A stretch of 64,000 nt of DNA from Arthrobacter globiformis (lineage in GTDB: Bacteria; Actinomycetota; Actinomycetes; Actinomycetales; Micrococcaceae). Under the pieces are notes generated by a model that worked only from the letters and a program-made list of their open reading frames with translations, was not told the DNA's origin and made no database searches. This document shows positions 57,438 through 64,000 of the stretch, one piece after another. How positions within the stretch are numbered: the stretch's first letter is position 1; every line of letters starts with the position of its first letter. The translations under genes and the position numbers were made by a program. Location of the stretch: assembly GCF_030817195.1 (NCBI RefSeq), contig NZ_JAUSYZ010000001.1:2852001-2916000 (forward strand). The letters are read 5' to 3'.

Positions 57438-59420
57438 TCAGTCCTGCGAGTTCTCGCGCGATGTGATGCCGAAGGCCGGGGACTGCAGCTCGGTGAAGTT
57501 ACCGACGCTGGCGCGCACGGTGCACTGGGGTGTGATCTGCAGGGCCGTCACGGTGAGCCCCGAGCTATCCACGGCCAGCGCCCCGCCGCAGCCGTCGGCG
57601 AACCGCAGCCCCTTCTCGCCGCCGGTCACCGCGTCGAGCATCTGCGAAGGTTTGCCCGAGGCAGGACTGACGTAGAGCGGGTTCAGCTCGTCGGCGCCGC
57701 CGGCCCAAACCGGCACCAGGGTGATCTTCAGCGGGCTCGGCGTCACGACGCGCGCCGCCGTGCGGACCTCCACACCCTTTAGCCGCTGGACGGGATAGGC
57801 AGTACCCTTGACGGCCGAATCCTGTGTCGCTGCCGTCACCGCCTCGGACCCGGCGCGCAGCCACGCGTCGAGCGCCTGCTGGTCAGCGGGCGTCACCGAC
57901 ACCGTGGCGGTGGCCTGGACCGACCCTCCCGCCGGGACCTTCAGCCCGGAGAGCTTCCAGCCACACTCGACGTCAAGGCCAGTGACGGAGGCCTGGTTCC
58001 GGCTGGCCGTGGCCCCGTCCCACGTCACCGCCGGGCACGCGTCACCATCGGCCAGCCCCGGGATTACCTCGAGGAATTCACCGGACAACGGCGCCTTCTG
58101 CGCCGTGTAGGCCACCGTCAGGCGGACCTGGCCCGTGGACGGCTCGTAGGTAGCGCCCCGCGAGATCGTCAGGCCGGTCGGGAGCGCCGTGTCCTGAAGC
58201 TGCGTGGACAGTTTCTCGCCGGCTCCACCAGGCGCTGCCTGCTGGCCCGTGGGGGCGAGGACAACGAACCCGGTGACCATCGCCACGAGGAGAAGGGCCG
58301 CGGCGGCGGCGAGGAACAGTGCTTTACGAGTGCGCCAGAACGGAGTGGCATCCCTCTCCTCGAGCCGGGCCTCCGCCCGGGGCCGCACTTCGCGGCGCGG
58401 CATCGGACGGGCGATGGTTGCGCTGCCCGCCTCCCCGAGATCCGGGGCCTCCCAGGCGTCGTCGGCCGGCGGCGCAGACGCGAAGACCGTGAGCTCCTCG
58501 TCCGTGAAGGCGCCCCGGACCACGGTGGCCGGGCGTTCGATGGGGTCGAAGTCCAGCGGGGTGTCGGCGCGCGCTATCGGGGCGCTGGCGGCAAGCCCGG
58601 GCACGAGGCGCCGGAGCCTCGAGGCCGCTTCGCGCGCCGTCGGGCGCTGGGCGGGGTCCTTGGACAGCAGCCTGTCGAGAACGTCCCATACCGCGTCGTC
58701 CACGGGAATCCGCGGCGGGCGTGAGGAGACATGGCGGTATGCGACGCTGAAGTCCGTACCCGGCCCGGCGAACGGAGTGCGCCCGGCGAGGAGCTCGTAG
58801 AGCAGGACTCCCGTGGAGTACACATCGCCCGGAGGGCCGGAGCGGCCCTGGCTGATGAGTTCGGGAGGCATATACTGCGGGGTGCCGATGAGGCCGGTCG
58901 TCTGCCGGATCCTCTCACCCACAACGTCGGAGATGCCGAAGTCAGAGACCCGCACGTCTCCCGGGCCGCACTCGGGCCAGGGGCGGGCGAGGAGCACATT
59001 GTCCGGCTTGATGTCACGATGCGTCACGCCGCGTGCGTGGGCGACGGCCAGTGCGTCGAACACTTCGGCAGCGACGTTGAGCGCGTCCTTGGGAGGCAGC
59101 GGCCCGGCCCCCTTCAGCGCGTCCCGCAGCGAGCCGCCCGCGACGTAGTCCATGACGATGGCCAAGCGCGGGCCCTCCACCACCATGTCGCGCACCGTGA
59201 CGATGTGGGAGTCCTGCAGGCCAAGCAGCACGGACCGCTCACGGACGAACCGCTCGACGAGCGAGGGATCGTCGGCGTGCTCCGGGCGCAGGACCTTGGC
59301 GGCAAGCGTCCGCCCGTCGGCCGAGGTGACCGTCCAGACCTCGCCGACCGCACCGGAGCCCACCCGCTCCCCGAATCGGTAGGACGCTCCCAGCGCCTCA
59401 CCTGTCTGTGCGAACTGCAT
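57438..59420 (-). CDS. Membrane Ser/Thr protein kinase (PknD/PknB-like)
   Basis: Eukaryotic-type kinase of 660 aa. Kinase domain about residues 12-270: Gly loop GERVGSGAVGEV, catalytic Lys in LAAKVLRPE, catalytic loop HRDIKPDNVLL, VSDFGIS and the GTPQYMPPEL activation segment. A linker rich in acidic residues and Pro follows, then one TM helix (ALFLAAAAALLLVAMVTGFVVLA, about 375-397) and an extracellular beta-rich domain of about 250 aa with no PASTA repeats. ATG 59420 has GGAG upstream. It is 85 bases after the FHA-FtsK gene in the same direction, and may phosphorylate a partner of that FHA domain. Confidence 0.92.
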   Translation of the reverse strand: MQFAQTGEALGASYRFGERVGSGAVGEVWTVTSADGRTLAAKVLRPEHADDPSLVERFVRERSVLLGLQDSHIVTVRDMVVEGPRLAIVMDYVAGGSLRDALKGAGPLPPKDALNVAAEVFDALAVAHARGVTHRDIKPDNVLLARPWPECGPGDVRVSDFGISDVVGERIRQTTGLIGTPQYMPPELISQGRSGPPGDVYSTGVLLYELLAGRTPFAGPGTDFSVAYRHVSSRPPRIPVDDAVWDVLDRLLSKDPAQRPTAREAASRLRRLVPGLAASAPIARADTPLDFDPIERPATVVRGAFTDEELTVFASAPPADDAWEAPDLGEAGSATIARPMPRREVRPRAEARLEERDATPFWRTRKALFLAAAAALLLVAMVTGFVVLAPTGQQAAPGGAGEKLSTQLQDTALPTGLTISRGATYEPSTGQVRLTVAYTAQKAPLSGEFLEVIPGLADGDACPAVTWDGATASRNQASVTGLDVECGWKLSGLKVPAGGSVQATATVSVTPADQQALDAWLRAGSEAVTAATQDSAVKGTAYPVQRLKGVEVRTAARVVTPSPLKITLVPVWAGGADELNPLYVSPASGKPSQMLDAVTGGEKGLRFADGCGGALAVDSSGLTVTALQITPQCTVRASVGNFTELQSPAFGITSRENSQD

Positions 59421-59505
59421 ACCGTACTCTCCAACGCTGTCGATCTGGTTCCTCAAGGCCGTCCTGCGTCGGCCTTTACTGCTTTGGGGGCGTCCGCCGT
59501 CGGGC

Positions 59506-62500
59506 TCAGTCCCCGGCGCTCATCGACTGGATGAGCGCCAGTTGTCCGCCCACGCCGATATATCCCCGTCCGGCGGTCAGCGCCACTGGCGACTTGCGCG
59601 GGAGTGCGGTGCCCAGTAGCTCGCCGTCGTAATTTATGTCCGGTTGCAGCAGCACGCCCAGACGGGATTTACGGACGGTCTTGGTCCAGTGGGTGTACAG
59701 CCCGCGGAGGTCGGCGGCCCGCCCAGCCGCGATGACGCACAGCCCCGGCTGCCCGGATGCCACCACCCCCGCGATGGATTGATCGCCGTCCTCGAAGCGC
59801 TCGGCGTCGTCGATCAGCAGGAACACCGGGCCACGCTCAAGCCGCAGGGAGGCCAGCAGGGCCGGGACCTCGTCTGTGCCGACGGCCACGCGATCCAGAT
59901 CGGCGAGGGCCAGGGGCGAGCGGCGATCGCAGATGCCCCACACCTGTGCCGGTCCCCGGGAGGTGGCCGTGCCGCGCAGGGCTGCGGCCAGGGCCAGCAG
60001 CAGCGTGGACTTGCCCGAACGGGCGGGCCCGGCGATAAGCGCGTGCTCACCCTCGTAGATCTCCAGGAACGCAGCGGAGAGGTCAGCCTCCTGCACACCC
60101 ACCGGGATGAGCCACGGCTCGGCCTCCAGCCTGGGTTCCACGCCCAGTTCCGGCAGCGTGACGTTGGAGGGCAGGCGTCTGATCGCAGGGGTCTTCGCGG
60201 ATGCGTGCACCCAGTGCCGCCGCACGCGATCCACCGCGGCCTCGACACCGATCCCGGGCGTGGCCACATGCATCTGCAGCGACGTGCGGGGATCGACGCA
60301 GCGGCCTGGAAGCCCAGCAGGAATGTCCTTGCCGCGGACGCCGAGCGAGGAGTAGTCGTAAGTGTCCGCCAGCCGGAAGAGCCACTTCTGCAACGTCACC
60401 TCGTTCATGGCCGAGGGCACCGCCTTGGCACGTGTGGTGGACACCGCGAACGACAGCCCCAGCGCGGGGCCGTCCGCGTATGCCCGGTACAGCAAAGCCA
60501 GCAGCTGCTGCCCTTCGAAATCCTGGAACTCGTCACGGAGCGAAGCCAGGCCGTCCAGCAGCACCACGGTGCGGCGGCGCCCGCCCGGCTTGGCGCGGCG
60601 GCTTTCCAATTCGGTGTTCAGGTGCCGCAGGAAGCGCGCCTGCTGCTCCTTGGCGCCGGCGCCGGTGCCCACATAAGCCACGGTGTGCGGCAGGCCTTCG
60701 AGCGGCTCGAGCTCACGGGAGCCCATGTCGAGGATCATCAGGTCCAGCTCCGCCGGATCGGTGTCCTTCGCCAGGGTCAGGGCGATTGAGGCCAATGTGG
60801 TGCTCGTGCCGGAGCCGGCCACGCCCATGAGCATCAGGTTCCCCACCGACATGTCCCAACCCGCCGCGGACTGCCGCTGCAGGTCCGGCTCGTCCACGAT
60901 GGTCACCATGACAGATGAGCCCTGGACGGCGCCCACCGTCGGCAGGAGCAGCGGGTCCGGACCGGCGGGCGAATCGGACGGTGCGGCGTGGCGGCCGCCG
61001 TCGGGTGCAGGGAGAAAACCCTCCAGCTCCACACGCTCGCCCAAAGCTTCCGGCCAGACCTGCCGCGGCGGGGCGTACCCTGCCTCGGCGTTGGCTTCCA
61101 GGACAGCGTCGATGAGGAGGTCCAGGTCGTTCTCGTCCGAGGCCGCAGACTGTGGCGGCGCGGCCAGGGGCACGGGGACGCCAAACTGGCGAAGCTCGCG
61201 CACGTCCACGGCGGGCCCTCCTCCGAGCTGTGCCCGTCCGGTCACGAGGGCCGTCTGTACGGGAGTGATGTCGTCCTGGCCCAGTTTCACAAAGGCGCGG
61301 CCCATCTGGGCCCGGCCGATCGCCGAGGCGGCCGGCACACCGATGACGTTGCTCGAGTCGTCGCGGCTCTGCACGCGCAGGGCCACCCGGAGGTTCGTGT
61401 TCGCGAGGATGTCGTCGCTGACGACACCGGCGGGGCGCTGCGTCGCCAGGATCATGTGCACACCCAGGGTGCGGCCCACTGCCCCCACGCTGACGAGCGC
61501 CTTGAGCACGTCAGGGAAGTCCTTGGCCAGCATGGCGAACTCGTCGATCACCAGCAGGAGCCGAGGCATGGGCTCGGCCGGGTTCGTGGCAAGATAGGCG
61601 TTCAGGTTGTCGATGCCCTCGCCGGCCGCCGCAAAGACCTTTTGGCGGCGCTCCATCTCCGCTTCCAGGGCGCGGATGGCCCGGTCGGCGAGCTGTTCGT
61701 CCAGGTTGGAGATCGTGCCGATGGTGTGCGGAAGGCGTTCGCAGGCCTTGAAGGCGGCCCCGCCCTTAAAGTCGACGAGGATGAAGTTCAGGCGGGTGGG
61801 ATCGTTTCGCGCCGCCAGGCCGGCCACGAGCGAGCGGAGGAATTCGGACTTGCCGGAGCCGGTCGTGCCGCCGACCAGGCCGTGGGGGCCGTCCTTGACC
61901 AGGTCCAGGGTCAGGGGCCCGTTCTCCCCGGTGCCTATCGGCGTCGAGATTCCCGTGGGAGCCTGCCACAGGCGGCGGATCGTGGCCGGGTCCGGGCGCT
62001 CATAGCCAAGCAGCCCGGGCAGCCGCACGAGTGAGGGCAGCGAGGCTCCGGGGACGCTCAGCTCAGGGTCGTCGAAATGCGCCACGCGCATGGCGCAGCG
62101 CAGGGCCTCCTCCTGATCGAGGCCAGCCAGGATGACGTCCTCCACACGGGTCAGGTCCTCCGGCTGGTCGACAGTGGCCGCGGCGTCTGCCCCGACCCTG
62201 ATAATCGTGGTGCAGGAGGCCGGCAGCTGCTCCTCAGAGGTAGCGATGACGATGCCCGCCACGCGGGACGGGCGCTGCTGAGGGGTCACATGGACCCCAG
62301 GGACGGAGCGGCCCATGCCGAGCAGCGCGCGCGCCGGGGCGTCCCTGCCCTCCGTGAGCACTTCGGAGTCCAGGACCACGAGCAGCGCCGGGGTGGGCAG
62401 GTCCTGGACGGAGTCCTTGAGCGTACGCAGCATGGCCACACTCGTCTCGCGGTGCGCGGACATCCACCTCTCGCCTGTGCTGCTGCCGGCCTGGCGCGTG

Positions 62501-63825
62501 TGCGGCAGCCACGAGGCCCATTCCCACTCATCGGCCCGCCCGGCGTCGCAGAAGACGCCGACGGTCAGGTCTGCCGGGCCCACGTGAACCGCGGCCTGGG
62601 CCAGGAGGGATCGTGCCAGTGCCAGGGTCCCTTCCCGCGGCCCCACCATGCCTACGACGCCGGCGTCGGTCAGATCCACGAGCACGGGCGCTGCCTGCAG
62701 GCGCGCGGCCTCCAGGGAGTCCTTCACCTTCCCGTCCAGCCGCGAACTGGCCGTGCGGTCCACCTCGGGCTTCCATGGGACGTCGCCTGTGCCGGCGTGC
62801 AGGGCCAGAAAGTCGTCGGAGTCTGCGCGGCGCTGCCACAGGGACGTGGCGGGGAAGGCCGGGCGCCGCACCACGGTCGCGGGATCGGGGATCATCCGAT
62901 GCCGCCGAGCGGTCTCCGCCGCGGCCGCCGCGCGGATCTGCTGCTCGAACTCCTCGAGCGCCCCGGCAAAGCGTTCGTCCTCCTCTTTGAGGCCCCGGGC
63001 ATGGCGGCGCTTCTGTTCGAACCACATGCCGACGGCCATCACCGGGCTGAGCATGGCGAACATGGCGAAGCGCAAATCCCGCAGGATCACGACCATCGCC
63101 GCCGCCATCACGAGGGGCGCCAGCACCGTGATGAAGCTGAATTTGCCGGCCGGCGGCACTTCCTTCCTGCCCGGCGGGACCAGGGGGTCGCCCGCCGGGG
63201 CCCTCCCGGGGCGGGGCGGGCGGTTGAACGGTGCGGTCGCCGCCGGTGTGAGGTTGTGCAGGCTGCCGGGGGCCGGGGCGGGCGCCTCGTCCAGGGACCG
63301 GCGCAGGAGGAGCACCGTGCCGCCCGCCGTGACCGTGGCGGTTTCGGTAACCAGGACGCCGTCTTCCCCGATCGGCTCGCCATTGACCAGCGTGCCGTTC
63401 GTGGACCCGGCATCCAGCACCCGCAGCCCGTCCTCCTCCCGGCGCAGCCGGCAGTGGTCCCATGACGCGCTCTCGGTGGGAAGGGACAGATCGGCATGGG
63501 GGGACCGGCCGATCAGCATCTCGCGCCCGTGCGGAACGTCAACCACGCCGCCGGTGCGCAGGCCGCCGGCGAGAGTCACCGTCCAGCCGCGAACGCGTTG
63601 CGGCGCCGGCCAGGGTGCCCGGGAAATGCGGCTGCCCTCGAGGAGTACCAGTTCCGTGACAGGGGTGGACCCTCGCACCTCGGCTTCGTTCACGAACACC
63701 GCTTCATCGAGCGCAAGGCGTGGCCCGCCGGCGGCCTCCACCAGGTCCGTCAGCGTCGTTGCCGGCGCAGCATGGGCCACCTCGCACTCAAAGCGACGCT
63801 CGTCCAGGTCGATCAGCACACGCAC
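59506..63825 (-). CDS. Type VII secretion-like FHA-FtsK/SpoIIIE ATPase (EccC-like)
   Basis: Membrane motor of 1439 aa. FHA domain at about 95-180 (MLIGRSPHADLSLPTESASWDHCRL, GSTNGTLVNGE), two TM helices about 230-275, then three FtsK-type ATPase domains: D1 with GTTGSGKSEF and VIDEFAML, D2 with GVAGSGTSTT (Walker Lys replaced by Thr) and VLLDGLASL, D3 with GPARSGKSTL and LLIDDAERF. This is the core energy unit of WXG100/ESX-type secretion. FHA fusion to EccC is found in Firmicutes EssC and some actinobacteria. It lies between a partial gene upstream and the Ser/Thr kinase. The WXG100 substrates are not in this window. Confidence 0.92.
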   Translation of the reverse strand: MRVLIDLDERRFECEVAHAAPATTLTDLVEAAGGPRLALDEAVFVNEAEVRGSTPVTELVLLEGSRISRAPWPAPQRVRGWTVTLAGGLRTGGVVDVPHGREMLIGRSPHADLSLPTESASWDHCRLRREEDGLRVLDAGSTNGTLVNGEPIGEDGVLVTETATVTAGGTVLLLRRSLDEAPAPAPGSLHNLTPAATAPFNRPPRPGRAPAGDPLVPPGRKEVPPAGKFSFITVLAPLVMAAAMVVILRDLRFAMFAMLSPVMAVGMWFEQKRRHARGLKEEDERFAGALEEFEQQIRAAAAAETARRHRMIPDPATVVRRPAFPATSLWQRRADSDDFLALHAGTGDVPWKPEVDRTASSRLDGKVKDSLEAARLQAAPVLVDLTDAGVVGMVGPREGTLALARSLLAQAAVHVGPADLTVGVFCDAGRADEWEWASWLPHTRQAGSSTGERWMSAHRETSVAMLRTLKDSVQDLPTPALLVVLDSEVLTEGRDAPARALLGMGRSVPGVHVTPQQRPSRVAGIVIATSEEQLPASCTTIIRVGADAAATVDQPEDLTRVEDVILAGLDQEEALRCAMRVAHFDDPELSVPGASLPSLVRLPGLLGYERPDPATIRRLWQAPTGISTPIGTGENGPLTLDLVKDGPHGLVGGTTGSGKSEFLRSLVAGLAARNDPTRLNFILVDFKGGAAFKACERLPHTIGTISNLDEQLADRAIRALEAEMERRQKVFAAAGEGIDNLNAYLATNPAEPMPRLLLVIDEFAMLAKDFPDVLKALVSVGAVGRTLGVHMILATQRPAGVVSDDILANTNLRVALRVQSRDDSSNVIGVPAASAIGRAQMGRAFVKLGQDDITPVQTALVTGRAQLGGGPAVDVRELRQFGVPVPLAAPPQSAASDENDLDLLIDAVLEANAEAGYAPPRQVWPEALGERVELEGFLPAPDGGRHAAPSDSPAGPDPLLLPTVGAVQGSSVMVTIVDEPDLQRQSAAGWDMSVGNLMLMGVAGSGTSTTLASIALTLAKDTDPAELDLMILDMGSRELEPLEGLPHTVAYVGTGAGAKEQQARFLRHLNTELESRRAKPGGRRRTVVLLDGLASLRDEFQDFEGQQLLALLYRAYADGPALGLSFAVSTTRAKAVPSAMNEVTLQKWLFRLADTYDYSSLGVRGKDIPAGLPGRCVDPRTSLQMHVATPGIGVEAAVDRVRRHWVHASAKTPAIRRLPSNVTLPELGVEPRLEAEPWLIPVGVQEADLSAAFLEIYEGEHALIAGPARSGKSTLLLALAAALRGTATSRGPAQVWGICDRRSPLALADLDRVAVGTDEVPALLASLRLERGPVFLLIDDAERFEDGDQSIAGVVASGQPGLCVIAAGRAADLRGLYTHWTKTVRKSRLGVLLQPDINYDGELLGTALPRKSPVALTAGRGYIGVGGQLALIQSMSAGD

Positions 63826-63850
63826 CGCGCGCTCCTTCGTGAGGGAAATG

Positions 63851-63872
63851 GCCCGCCCCCTAAGGGGCGGGC
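63851..63872. terminator. Hairpin between the partial gene and the FHA-FtsK gene
   Basis: A perfect 9-bp stem (GCCCGCCCC / GGGGCGGGC) with loop CTAA, in the 60-base gap between two co-directional genes. It may attenuate the FtsK transcript. Confidence 0.45.
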
Positions 63873-63885
63873 CGGGGCAGGATGG

Positions 63886-64000
63886 TCAGGAGTTCGCGGG
63901 CGCCGGTACCCAAACGAGCCGCGGAGCGTTTTCGTCTGCCGGGCGCAGGCCGAGATCCTGGGTGGAAGCGAAGAGCGGGATGGCCTCTGCGGTCAGCGCC
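63886..64000 (-). CDS. C-terminal end of an unidentified protein (5' part beyond the window)
   Basis: Only the last 37 codons are inside the window. They read ALTAEAIPLFASTQDLGLRP and end in LVWVPAPANS before TGA. The composition is protein-like. It is co-directional with the FHA-FtsK gene, 60 bases upstream, so another type VII secretion component (EccB/EccD or a phosphatase) is possible, but the piece is too short to name. Confidence 0.55.
   Translation of the reverse strand, partial: ALTAEAIPLFASTQDLGLRPADENAPRLVWVPAPANS

Noticed and set aside
62077..63465. 462-codon plus-strand frame over the FHA-FtsK gene
   Set aside because: Antisense shadow, rich in Arg/Gly/Ala, without start signals.
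1..64000. CRISPR arrays, tRNA or rRNA genes, insertion sequences
   Set aside because: No regularly spaced repeats with unique spacers, no cloverleaf or CCA ends, and no transposase-like frames were found by reading.

Overview
The window looks like chromosome from a high-GC actinobacterium of the Arthrobacter / Paenarthrobacter type (Micrococcaceae). Supporting signs are the GC-rich codon use, a copper amine oxidase of the Arthrobacter kind, FCD-type GntR regulators, and an FHA/FtsK ATPase next to a PASTA-less Ser/Thr kinase. The genus is an inference. I saw no rRNA, tRNA, CRISPR array, transposase or origin.

From 1 to about 33 kb lies a large amine / amino-acid catabolic locus. It contains three paralogous amino-acid ABC cassettes (SBP-permease at the left edge; SBP-permease-ATPase at 14.0-16.6 kb; SBP-permease-ATPase at 21.6-24.3 kb). 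It also has several FAD amine oxidases, a class III aminotransferase with succinate-semialdehyde dehydrogenase, two HAD-family proteins, a zinc/PLP D-serine-dehydratase-like enzyme with RidA, an Asp/Glu racemase, three FCD-type GntR regulators and a cupin. A plus-strand operon (24.7-32.9 kb) adds HAD, FAD oxidase, aldehyde dehydrogenase, tartrate/D-malate-type dehydrogenase, D-2-hydroxyacid dehydrogenase, aspartase and alcohol dehydrogenase. Much of it appears tied together by a repeated operator, ATTGTCRACRAT, found in front of several of these units. The logic fits uptake of a nitrogenous compound, flavin oxidation, transamination or lyase release of ammonia, and feeding of succinate, oxaloacetate or fumarate into central metabolism. 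The substrate cannot be read from sequence.

From 33 to 42 kb: an SMP-30 lactonase, an FMO-like flavoprotein, a second aspartase, an M20 amidohydrolase / DUF1028 / RidA operon divergent from a LysR regulator, and an MHS-type MFS transporter. From 42 to 51.7 kb: a TetR-controlled copper amine oxidase cluster with a small membrane protein, an aldehyde dehydrogenase, an NCS1 permease, a frameshifted YtcJ-type amidohydrolase and an APC permease, most easily read as biogenic amine (possibly histamine) catabolism. From 52 to 57.4 kb: a hydroxyacid dehydrogenase / aminotransferase pair, a PucR relic, a CBS protein, a type II NADH dehydrogenase and a beta-carbonic anhydrase. From 57.4 kb to the right edge: the start of a type VII secretion-like locus (Ser/Thr kinase, three-ATPase FHA-FtsK protein, and the tail of another gene).

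The most notable signals are a 640-bp block at the left edge repeated 22.7 kb away with only three mismatches, inside permease genes whose partner binding proteins have diverged; the nine-site operator family including a triple array with exact 29-bp phasing; an uncharacterised M20/DUF1028/RidA unit; two tiny genes coupled by ATGA overlaps to an aminotransferase; a Cys/His-tagged tail on the copper amine oxidase; and a carbonic-anhydrase gene relic hidden next to the NADH dehydrogenase.
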